DNA of 7,709 nucleotides from Spirochaetia bacterium. GTDB taxonomy: Bacteria > Spirochaetota > Spirochaetia > Treponematales > Breznakiellaceae. Within the stretch, counting starts at the first letter, position 1; every line of letters starts with the position of its first letter. The stretch spans positions 1-7,709 of the forward strand of contig BNVB01000093.1 of the NCBI GenBank assembly GCA_025997795.1, given 5' to 3'. Below the pieces are notes generated by a model. It was not told the DNA's origin, ran no database searches, and saw nothing but the letters and a program-made list of their open reading frames with translations. The position numbers were made by a program, and so were the translations under genes. Positions 1 through 5,920 of the stretch are shown here, piece after piece.

Positions 1-124
1 TGTACTTGCGGATATCCACCCGTTCCTGATCGGAAAGGGCCCTTGCCTTGGGAGTGGGCCTGACGTTGAAACCAAGGATAATAGCGTTGGACGCTGAAGC
101 TAAATCAACATCCCCTTCGTTGAT
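1..124 (+). repeat. Left arm of perfect 124-bp inverted repeat
   Basis: Bases 1-124 are the exact reverse complement of 974-1097; position i pairs with 1098 minus i, and I found no mismatch when comparing base by base. The arm is coding sequence of infB (INEGD to RKY), read on the minus strand. The pairing begins at base 1, so the arm may extend further left outside the window. Confidence 0.97.
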
Positions 125-982
125 TGCCCCCGGCAGCGCCTGGATTACATGGACCCGTACTTCGTTGTTGGAAAGTTTTTCCAAACTTGAGCGGAGCGCT
201 TCTGCGGAACCCTGTACATCGGCTTTGATGATTACCTTAAGTTCCTGGATGGCCCCATCGCTGATCGTCTGGTGGAAGTTATCCAGGGTAATTTTACGGA
301 TATGTTTGGCATCCTCAAAACGTTTAAGTTCCTGGCGTTTGCCGGAAACGCCCCGGGCGTTCCGTTCATCCTCCACCACCTGGAGTGGATCTCCGGCGTT
401 GGGAATACCTTCAAAACCAAGGACTTCCACCGGCATGGAGGGTGTGGCGCTTTCTATTTTTTCGCCCTTGTCGTTAAAGAGGGCCCTGACCTTGCCGGGC
501 CAAATACCCGCCACAAAGGAATCCCCCACTTTAAGGCTGCCCCGTTCGATAATCACTGTGGCTACCACGCCGCGGCCATGATCGATCCGGGATTCAAGGA
601 CTTTGCCTTCTGCGCTGCGTTTATAGGCGGCTTTAAGATCCAGAATTTCCGCCTGTAAAAGAATTGCATCAATAAGTTTGTCGATGCCTTCTTTTTTGAG
701 CGCCGAAAGTTCCACAAACATGGTTTGGCCGCCCCAGTCTTCGGGCATAAGGCCCAAGTCGGAAAGCTGGCTTTTTACCTTGTCGGGGTTTGCTTCCGGT
801 TTGTCGATCTTGTTGACCGCCACGATGATTGGCACATCCGCTTCTTTGGCGTGGTTAATGGCCTCAATGGTCTGGGGCATAACGCCGTCATCGGCGGCTA
901 CCACCAGAATTACAATGTCCGTTACCTGCGCGCCCCGGGCCCGCATGCGGGTAAACGCTTCGTGGCCGGGGGTATCAACGAA
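1..982 (-). CDS. infB: Translation initiation factor IF-2, internal fragment in inverted orientation
   Basis: IF-2 is the GTPase that places initiator tRNA on the 30S subunit and promotes subunit joining. Read on the minus strand from 982 down to 2, this is about 327 open codons with no in-frame stop. It begins in the G3 motif FVDTPGHEAF (residues 1-10), followed by MRARGAQVTD. G4 NKID lies at residues 57-60 (bases 814-803) and the G5-like SALK at 93-96 (bases 706-695). The spacing between G3, G4 and G5 matches E. coli IF-2. Domain II and the later IKADVQGSAEAL segment of domain III follow, and the frame runs off the window at Arg-Lys-Tyr. Reading upstream past 982 the minus frame soon meets a stop (TAA, complement of 995-997), because the sequence there is the folded-back copy. 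The N-terminal region and the G1 (GHVDHGKT-type) and G2 motifs are absent. Its orientation opposes the infB 3' end at 974-1513, so this is a displaced piece of the same gene and not a second complete gene. Confidence 0.93.
974..982. other. Strand-switch breakpoint inside infB with probable microhomology
   Basis: The minus-strand reading of these nine bases is Phe-Val-Asp, the start of the IF-2 G3 motif. The plus-strand reading is Ile-Asn-Glu of a segment about 285 residues further along the same protein. Left of 974 the two arms diverge (GGGGGT here, GGGGCA at the complement of the other arm). If the real gene has the usual FVD codons before TPGH, at least nine bases are shared between the two joined sites. 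That is the expected signature of a template switch at a short complementary stretch. Confidence 0.75.
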
Positions 983-1097
983 GGGGATGTTGATTTAGCT
1001 TCAGCGTCCAACGCTATTATCCTTGGTTTCAACGTCAGGCCCACTCCCAAGGCAAGGGCCCTTTCCGATCAGGAACGGGTGGATATCCGCAAGTACA
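974..1097 (-). repeat. Right arm of perfect 124-bp inverted repeat
   Basis: This is the exact reverse complement of 1-124, here in the plus-strand reading frame of the infB 3' end. The 849 bases between the arms (125-973) are single-copy and hold the inverted infB G3-to-domain-III piece. There are no transposase genes, terminal repeats or target-site duplications at either arm. Confidence 0.97.
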
Positions 1098-1513
1098 ATG
1101 TTATCTACAAAGCGGTAGAAGAGATGCAGCAGGCCCTGGAGGGTATGCTTAAACCGGATACCAAAGAAGAAGTTATCGCCTCGGTGGAAGTTCGGGATAC
1201 CTTTAAGGTTCCCAAAGCGGGTACCATTGCCGGTTGTTATGTCCTTACCGGTACGGTCAAACGGAGCGCCCAGGTCAACCTTATCCGGGAGGGTATTGTT
1301 ATCCATACCGGAAAGATCAGCAGCCTTAAGCGCTTTAAGGACGATGCCCGGGAAGTGGCGGCCGGTTTTGAGTGCGGTATCGGCCTTGATGACTTTGACG
1401 ATGTTAAAATCGGGGATCAGTTCGAGGTATTTGAGATTATCGAAGTGGCCCGGAAATTAAGCAGCGCCGCCGCAGTCCAACAAACTCCTGCCGCCGGAGG
1501 ACCGGCCAGCTGA
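974..1513 (+). CDS. infB: Translation initiation factor IF-2, C-terminal part (5' truncated by a rearrangement)
   Basis: These 179 codons plus a TGA stop encode the C-terminal third of IF-2. They start at INEGDVDLASASNAIILGF (E. coli has the similar ITETDATLAAASNAILVGF). Typical segments follow: VRDTFKVPKAGTIAGCYV, LKRFKDDAREV, CGIGLDDFDDV and the terminal EVFEIIEVARKL of the initiator-tRNA-binding domain IV. A short Ala/Pro-rich tail ends the protein. The plus-strand frame stays open upstream of 974 to about 725, but that part is the antisense of the inverted infB piece and is not IF-2 sequence. The authentic reading therefore begins at 974. The stop TGA at 1511-1513 shares its last base with the rbfA start codon. 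Joined to the minus-strand piece with the 41-codon overlap counted once, it gives about 465 residues from G3 to the C terminus, close to the E. coli value. Confidence 0.94.
   Translation: MNEGDVDLASASNAIILGFNVRPTPKARALSDQERVDIRKYNVIYKAVEEMQQALEGMLKPDTKEEVIASVEVRDTFKVPKAGTIAGCYVLTGTVKRSAQVNLIREGIVIHTGKISSLKRFKDDAREVAAGFECGIGLDDFDDVKIGDQFEVFEIIEVARKLSSAAAVQQTPAAGGPAS
1496..1500 (+). promoter_or_regulatory. Shine-Dalgarno site for rbfA
   Basis: GGAGG lies inside the last codons of infB, 12 bases before the rbfA ATG at 1513. The spacing is slightly long. Because infB stops on the same base where rbfA starts, rbfA translation is probably coupled to infB. Confidence 0.6.
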
Positions 1514-1899
1514 TGCCGTCCTTTCGAACAGACAGGGTAGGGAACCTTATCCAGGAAAAAATCGGCGAACTTATTGTAAGCGGTAAAGTAAAGGACCCCA
1601 GGGTAGATTCATTTCTTTCCGTTACCCGGGTAACTGTTTCCCGGGATCTTTCCTATGCGGATGTTTTTGTCTCAAGTTATAAAACCGGGGCGGGACTGGC
1701 CAAGGGAGTAACGGGACTCCAGAGCGCCGCAGGTTTTATCCAGTCCCAGCTTGCCAAATGTATGCATATCCGCAGCACCCCCCATCTTCGTTTTCACGAA
1801 GATTTGGGTGTCCGCGAAGGTTTTGACCTGATACAAAAAATTGACGGCCTTGTGCAAAACCAAACAATTCCCGCCGGGGAAAAAACGGATACGCCCTAG
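1513..1899 (+). CDS. rbfA: 30S ribosome-binding factor A
   Basis: RbfA is a small KH-like protein that binds immature 30S subunits near the 5' end of 16S rRNA and assists late maturation, especially in the cold. The 128-residue product has the usual family length. It shows the N-terminal helix RTDRVGNLIQEKIGELI, the central strand pair LSVTRVTVSRDLSYADVFVS (about residues 35-54), and the conserved C-terminal stretch RSTPHLRFHEDLGVREG (about 95-111). A short polar tail follows. The ATG at 1513 overlaps the infB stop by one base, has GGAGG upstream and gives the expected N terminus. The next gene, truB, starts four bases after the TAG stop. infB-rbfA-truB is a widespread bacterial order, which supports the call. 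Confidence 0.95.
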   Translation: MPSFRTDRVGNLIQEKIGELIVSGKVKDPRVDSFLSVTRVTVSRDLSYADVFVSSYKTGAGLAKGVTGLQSAAGFIQSQLAKCMHIRSTPHLRFHEDLGVREGFDLIQKIDGLVQNQTIPAGEKTDTP

Positions 1900-1903
1900 C
1901 GCT

Positions 1904-2881
1904 ATGACCGGCTGCCTTTTGATCGACAAAAAACCCGGTTTTACTTCCTTTGAAAGCCTTTTCCCCGTTAAAAAAGCGCTGGGCACCGGCAAGGTCTGCC
2001 ATACCGGCACCCTGGACAAATTTGCCGGCGGCCTTTTGATTATACTTACCGGAAGGGCAGTAAAACTTTCCCCCTGGTTTACCGGCTGTGATAAAACCTA
2101 CCGGGCCCTTTTCCGTTTTGGCGAAGAAACGGACACCCTGGATCCGGAAGGAACGGTGATCGCCTCCGCTCCCGTTCCATCCCGCCAAAGACTGGAAGCG
2201 GCCTTTCCCGCTTTTACCGGAACCATCGAACAGGCGCCGCCCCTCTATTCGGCAATCCATGTAAACGGCCGCCGGGCCCATGAACTGGCCCGGGAGGGAA
2301 AAATCGTGGAAATGAAAAAACGCCCCGTTACCATCCACAAGCTAACACTTCTTTCCTGGGATCCGCCCCATGCGGAACTGGAAATCCACTGTTCCAGCGG
2401 AACCTATATCCGTTCACTGGCAAGGGACCTTGCCCAGGCGGTAAATTCCCGGGCCCACCTGCGGGAGCTGGTACGAACCAGGGTAGGGAATTTTTCCCTG
2501 GACAGCGCCCTGACTATTGAAACCGGTTTCAGTCCTGAGCTTACTGCAAAAATCCGCTCAAGTCTTTTGCCCCTAAACCAGGAACTTTTTGCCAGACTGG
2601 GTATTAGAGCTATAACGGTAGATGAAGCGGCGGCCGGCATCCTTTCCCACGGCGGGGATCTTCGCTCCATACTGGCGGACTCGATTTCCACTAAAGTTGG
2701 AAATCCAGTTTCCGCTAAAGCTGGAAACTCGATTTCCGCTAAAGCTGGAAATCTGGCGCTTTTTGGGCCTGCCGGGTTTGCTGCGTTAATCGAAAAACAC
2801 CATGAAAAATGGAGCTATGGTTTTGTCATGTCAGGGGATATCCAAAATGCCGGTAAACGGGGCAGCAATGCGGCAGATTAA
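1904..2881 (+). CDS. truB: tRNA pseudouridine-55 synthase TruB, with in-frame repeat insertion
   Basis: TruB converts uridine 55 in the T-loop of tRNAs to pseudouridine. The product is 325 residues from the ATG at 1904, close to the E. coli length. Key motifs are HTGTLD at 33-38 (catalytic Asp38), KTYRALFRFG at 64-73 (the conserved Tyr66), TDTLDPEG at 76-83, PPLYSAIHVNGRRAHELAREG at 112-132, and CSSGTYIRSLARDL at 163-176. RTRVGNFSLDSA at 191-202 follows. An upstream in-frame ATG at 1841 lies inside rbfA and would add 21 residues unlike TruB, so 1904 is preferred; it is four bases after the rbfA stop, with only a weak G-rich upstream site. Residues 260-283 are three tandem 8-residue units with the pattern S/P-I/V-S-x-K-x-G-N, just before the last C-terminal segment. 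They look like an insertion in the variable region after the catalytic core. The 3' end overlaps ribF by 14 bases. Confidence 0.95.
   Translation: MTGCLLIDKKPGFTSFESLFPVKKALGTGKVCHTGTLDKFAGGLLIILTGRAVKLSPWFTGCDKTYRALFRFGEETDTLDPEGTVIASAPVPSRQRLEAAFPAFTGTIEQAPPLYSAIHVNGRRAHELAREGKIVEMKKRPVTIHKLTLLSWDPPHAELEIHCSSGTYIRSLARDLAQAVNSRAHLRELVRTRVGNFSLDSALTIETGFSPELTAKIRSSLLPLNQELFARLGIRAITVDEAAAGILSHGGDLRSILADSISTKVGNPVSAKAGNSISAKAGNLALFGPAGFAALIEKHHEKWSYGFVMSGDIQNAGKRGSNAAD
2681..2753 (+). repeat. Three tandem 24-bp hairpin-forming repeats inside truB
   Basis: Three 24-bp units (2681-2704, 2705-2728, 2729-2752) encode SISTKVGN, PVSAKAGN and SISAKAGN. Each unit contains a palindrome (2683-2705, 2707-2729, 2731-2753) with a 9-bp stem, one bulged T on the 3' side and a TAAA loop. 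Stem bases change in compensating pairs: the outermost pair is G-C, A-T, G-C in units 1-3; the next is A-T, G-C, A-T; and the pair next to the loop-closing pair is A-T, G-C, G-C. Because 24 is a multiple of three, the array keeps the truB frame open. No further copy was seen in this window. Confidence 0.9.
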
Positions 2882-3485
2882 CTGGGACGACCTTGGCGCT
2901 TGCTTAGAGGCTTCCTCTTTAGAGGACAGTCGAATTTGCCGTAAAAGCGCCCTTACCATCGGGGTTTTTGACGGTATTCACCGGGGGCACCAGGCTCTGT
3001 TGAGCGCTATTACCGGTAAAAAACCGGAGCTTATTCCCGTGGTAGTCACCTTTCGGGAAAACCCGAAAAAACAGCACTTTTCCGGGTTTTCCGAAAAAAG
3101 CGGGGAAAAACCGGATGATATCTGTGGTTTTAACGAAAAAATGACCCTGTTGGAAGGTTTTGGGGTGGAGCTTTGTGTGATCATTGACTTTTCAGAAAAT
3201 TTCAGTACAATGTCGGGAAGGGTCTTTGTAGAGACCCTTAACCGGTATCTGCATCCTGAATATATCGCCCTGGGGATGAATTTTCACTGCGGATACCGCC
3301 GGGATACGGATGCCCAGGGCTTTAAAGCCCTGGCGGAAAACCTGGGAATTACCGCGGATATTATCGGCCCAATCCTGGAAGGGGGGGCGCCGGTTAGTTC
3401 CAGCCGGGTAAGGGCAGCCCTTAAAGCGGGACGTTTTGACGAAGCGTCACTGCTTTTGGGAAGAGAGGCAGCAAGGAGTGTATAA
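2868..3485 (+). CDS. ribF: FAD synthetase (FMN adenylyltransferase) domain protein of the RibF family, no flavokinase domain
   Basis: Bifunctional RibF proteins phosphorylate riboflavin to FMN and adenylylate FMN to FAD. This 205-residue product has only the N-terminal nucleotidyltransferase half. The nucleotide-binding motif GVFDGIHRGHQAL is at 32-44, VVVTFRENP at 58-66, the family-typical F-V-x-x-L segment at 120-124, IALGMNFHCG at 133-142, and VSSSRVRAALKAG at 176-188 (the ISSTRIR-type motif). It ends at LLLGREAARSV. In full-length RibF the LLGRxY motif leads into a flavokinase domain of about 120-130 residues. Here the TAA stop is followed three bases later by rpsO, so no remnant exists. 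ATG 2868 is preferred because it puts 28 residues before the strand leading into GVFDG. ATG 2847, with AGGGG at 2833-2837, is an alternative adding seven residues. Riboflavin kinase would have to be supplied elsewhere. Confidence 0.88.
   Translation: MRQINWDDLGACLEASSLEDSRICRKSALTIGVFDGIHRGHQALLSAITGKKPELIPVVVTFRENPKKQHFSGFSEKSGEKPDDICGFNEKMTLLEGFGVELCVIIDFSENFSTMSGRVFVETLNRYLHPEYIALGMNFHCGYRRDTDAQGFKALAENLGITADIIGPILEGGAPVSSSRVRAALKAGRFDEASLLLGREAARSV
3473..3478 (+). promoter_or_regulatory. Shine-Dalgarno site for rpsO
   Basis: AAGGAG sits inside the final codons of ribF, ten bases before the rpsO ATG. It is the strongest ribosome-binding site between infB and pnp. It would let the ribosomal protein be translated at a higher rate than its enzyme-coding neighbours. 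Confidence 0.75.
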
Positions 3486-3488
3486 TAT

Positions 3489-3758
3489 ATGGCTTTAACA
3501 AAAGAAGAAGTAACTTCCACCATCACCAAGTTCGGTAAAAACGAAAAAGATACCGGCGCTTCGGAAGTTCAAATTGCCCTGTTAACCAAACGGGTAAATC
3601 AGTTAACGGAACATTGCAAACAGTTCAAAAAGGACAAATCAAGCCAGCGGGGACTTTTAATCCTGGTCGGCAAACGCCGCCGGATGTTAAAGTATCTGCA
3701 GCGGGTGAACCTGGAAAAGTACCGGGCCCTCATCAAAGAATTAGGCCTGCGTAAATGA
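3489..3758 (+). CDS. rpsO: Small ribosomal subunit protein uS15
   Basis: S15 is a primary binder of the 16S rRNA central domain three-way junction and also forms an intersubunit bridge. The 89-residue length is exactly typical. The sequence matches family features throughout: GASEVQIALLTKRVNQLTEH (residues 23-42), the rRNA-contacting His42, Asp49 and Ser52 in KDKSSQRGLL, and GKRRRMLKYL at 61-70. It starts at the ATG preceded by AAGGAG. The stop TGA (3756-3758) overlaps the pnp ATG in an ATGA arrangement. In E. coli rpsO and pnp are also neighbours, but separated by a leader with an RNase III site. Here that spacer is absent. Confidence 0.97.
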   Translation: MALTKEEVTSTITKFGKNEKDTGASEVQIALLTKRVNQLTEHCKQFKKDKSSQRGLLILVGKRRRMLKYLQRVNLEKYRALIKELGLRK

Positions 3759-5920
3759 TGCAGACGGTAACCCACACCATAGCCGGTAAAGAGCTTATCC
3801 TCGAAACCGGCAGGATCGCAAAACAGGCCAACGGTTCTGTTTTTGCCCAGTACGAAGGTTCCGCAGTTATCGCCACAGTTTGTTCTTCCTCGGGTTCTGT
3901 GGAAGGGCTGGACTATGTGCCCCTGACGGTGGAGTATAACGAAAAATATTATGCCGCCGGAAAAATTCCCGGAGGTTTTATCAAACGGGAAAGCCGGCCC
4001 AAGGACAAGGAAATCCTTGTCTCCCGGCTTATTGACCGGCCCATGCGGCCCCTCTTTGACAAAAGTTTTGGCCGGGAAATCCAGGTGGTACCCACCACCG
4101 TTTCTGCAGACCAGACCAACCCGCCGGATATTTTGGCTATCATCGCTTCTTCCGCTGCGGTTCATATTTCGGATATTCCTTTTAACGGCCCCATCGCCGG
4201 GGTTAGGGTTTGCGCCCTGGATGACAAACTTGTTGTTAATCCCACTTATGAGGAAATCGAAAAATCCCATATGGAAATTGTGGTAGCCGGTACTAAAGAC
4301 GGGATCACCATGGTGGAAGGCGGCGCCCGGGAAGTAGACGAAGAACTTATGGTGCGGGCCCTGGAAACGGCTCATAAGGTGATTATCGAACTCTGCGAAT
4401 TGCAGGAAAAATTACGGCAGCTAGCAGGAAAGGAAAAACTTCCCCTGGTTCCCGATACTCATGTGCTGGAAAACCGGGAAACCATGTATAACGAGGCTTA
4501 TCCCCGGCTGGAAAAGGCCTGTTTTGAACCCACCAAGGAAAAACGGCATGACGCTATAAAGGCGGTTAAAACCGAATTTGCGGAAAAATATGCAGCCCAG
4601 CTTGAAGATGAATTCCAGCAAAAACTTTTTGACGCCCTTTTTGAGGATATACAGTACAAAATACTCCGGTCCTCGATCCTTGATAAGGGCAAACGGGTAG
4701 ACGGCCGGGGTACCGAAGATATCAGGCCCATTAGCTGCGAAATAGGCCTTCTTAAACGGACCCATGGTTCGGCCCTCTTTACCCGCGGCGAAACCCAATC
4801 CCTTGTGGTAACTACCCTGGGTACGGTTTTTGACGAACAGATTTTTGACGACATCGAAGGCGACAAGCGGGAAAACTTTCTGCTCCATTATAACTTTCCC
4901 CCCTATTCGGTGGGAGAAGTGGGCCGCATGGGAACGGGCCGCCGGGAAATTGGCCACGGCAACCTGGCCCGCCGGTCCCTGGCGCCGATGGTTCCCTCCA
5001 AAGAAGAATTCCCCTATACGATCCGGGTGGTTTCGGAAATTATGGAATCCAACGGATCTTCGTCCATGGCTTCGGTCTGCGGCGGTACTCTTTCCATGCT
5101 GCACGCCGGGGTCCCCATGAAAAAGCCCGTGGCGGGCATAGCCATGGGGCTTATTACCGACGGCAGCCGTTATGCGGTACTGTCGGACATCCTGGGGGAG
5201 GAAGATCACCTGGGGGACATGGATTTTAAGGTTGCCGGAACAGAAGAGGGCATTACCGGTTTCCAGATGGACATCAAGATAACCGGGGTCAGTGCGGAAA
5301 TTATGGGTAAAGCCCTGGCCCAGGCAAAACGGGGCAGGCTCCATATCCTTTCGATTATGAACAAAACGATCAGTAAACCTTCGGGATCGATCAGCGAATA
5401 CGCCCCCAAGATCGTTACCATGAAAATCGAGGTGGACAAGATCGGCGCTCTTATCGGCCCCGGCGGAAAAAACGTCAAAGCCCTGTGCGAACAGTACAGC
5501 GTACGGATCGATACGGAAAACGACGGAACAGTAACGATCTTTGGCAAAAGCTCCAAAGACGCCGAAGATGCCAAAATAGCTATCAAGGGCATTGTGGAAG
5601 ATCCGGAAACGGGCCGTATCTACAACGGGGTAGTTAAACGGATTATGGAATTCGGCGCTTTTGTGGAGATCCTTCCCGGTAAGGAAGGGCTGGTACACAT
5701 TTCCAAACTGTCCCGGCAGCGCATAAACCAGGTAAGCGAAGTTCTTTCCGAAGGGCAGGAAATCCCCGTCAAACTTATGGAAGTTGACAAGATGGGCCGG
5801 CTTAACCTTTCGTACATCGATGCCATTGATCCCAATGGTTCCAGCGATACTTCGGGAAGCGATGGAGACAACCGGCAGAATAGACCCTACCGGGATGACC
5901 GGCCCCGCCGGCGTTTCTAG
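3755..5920 (+). CDS. pnp: Polynucleotide phosphorylase
   Basis: PNPase is the trimeric 3'-to-5' phosphorolytic exoribonuclease of mRNA decay and tRNA/sRNA processing. The 721 residues carry the full architecture: first RNase PH domain (about 10-140), an all-helical linker (about 145-300), second RNase PH domain (about 315-540), KH domain (about 553-612, with IGALIGPGGKN at 563-573), and S1 domain (about 620-690, with GAFVEI and EGLVHIS). Active-site elements include TRGETQSL (343-350), SSSMASVCGGTLS (435-447) and EDHLGDMDFKV (483-493). Asp484, Asp490 and Lys492 correspond to E. coli Asp486, Asp492 and Lys494. The tail (695-721) is polar, then Arg/Asp/Pro-rich. Two start codons stand in tandem, ATG at 3755 and 3758. 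The first overlaps the rpsO stop by four bases, suggesting translational coupling. There is no clear Shine-Dalgarno site. Confidence 0.98.
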   Translation: MMQTVTHTIAGKELILETGRIAKQANGSVFAQYEGSAVIATVCSSSGSVEGLDYVPLTVEYNEKYYAAGKIPGGFIKRESRPKDKEILVSRLIDRPMRPLFDKSFGREIQVVPTTVSADQTNPPDILAIIASSAAVHISDIPFNGPIAGVRVCALDDKLVVNPTYEEIEKSHMEIVVAGTKDGITMVEGGAREVDEELMVRALETAHKVIIELCELQEKLRQLAGKEKLPLVPDTHVLENRETMYNEAYPRLEKACFEPTKEKRHDAIKAVKTEFAEKYAAQLEDEFQQKLFDALFEDIQYKILRSSILDKGKRVDGRGTEDIRPISCEIGLLKRTHGSALFTRGETQSLVVTTLGTVFDEQIFDDIEGDKRENFLLHYNFPPYSVGEVGRMGTGRREIGHGNLARRSLAPMVPSKEEFPYTIRVVSEIMESNGSSSMASVCGGTLSMLHAGVPMKKPVAGIAMGLITDGSRYAVLSDILGEEDHLGDMDFKVAGTEEGITGFQMDIKITGVSAEIMGKALAQAKRGRLHILSIMNKTISKPSGSISEYAPKIVTMKIEVDKIGALIGPGGKNVKALCEQYSVRIDTENDGTVTIFGKSSKDAEDAKIAIKGIVEDPETGRIYNGVVKRIMEFGAFVEILPGKEGLVHISKLSRQRINQVSEVLSEGQEIPVKLMEVDKMGRLNLSYIDAIDPNGSSDTSGSDGDNRQNRPYRDDRPRRRF

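Noticed and set aside
48..658. Two overlapping plus-strand open frames (48-581 and 272-658)
   Set aside because: Both lie opposite the inverted infB piece, whose minus-strand translation is clearly IF-2. They are composition-driven shadow frames.
725..973. Continuous plus-strand reading frame from 725 that appears to give infB a different 83-residue N-terminal part
   Set aside because: This stretch is the antisense of the inverted infB GTPase domain. The minus-strand reading contains conserved IF-2 motifs (NKID, SALK), while the plus-strand peptide resembles no domain. It is open only by chance.
1..1097. Phase-variable invertible switch controlling infB
   Set aside because: No recombinase is present and the gene is essential. 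Flipping the central segment would still leave antisense sequence before G3 where G1 should be. A chimera explains the data better.
1736..2338. Minus-strand open frame of 200 codons opposite rbfA and truB
   Set aside because: It spans two well-supported genes on the other strand, and its peptide is low-complexity Gly/Phe-rich with no family features.
2681..2753. CRISPR array or transcription terminator
   Set aside because: The repeats are directly adjacent with no spacers, so this is not CRISPR. They lie inside the truB coding frame without a following T-run, so they are not terminators.
3481..3486. Perfect TATAAT, a possible -10 promoter element before rpsO
   Set aside because: No acceptable -35 element lies 16-18 bases upstream, and transcription would start inside the rpsO coding region. 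It is explained by the ribF stop codon and the short spacer to the rpsO ATG.
4421..5698. Minus-strand open frame of 425 codons opposite pnp
   Set aside because: The plus strand is unmistakably PNPase across this whole interval. The antisense frame is long because of codon bias and shows no recognisable domain.
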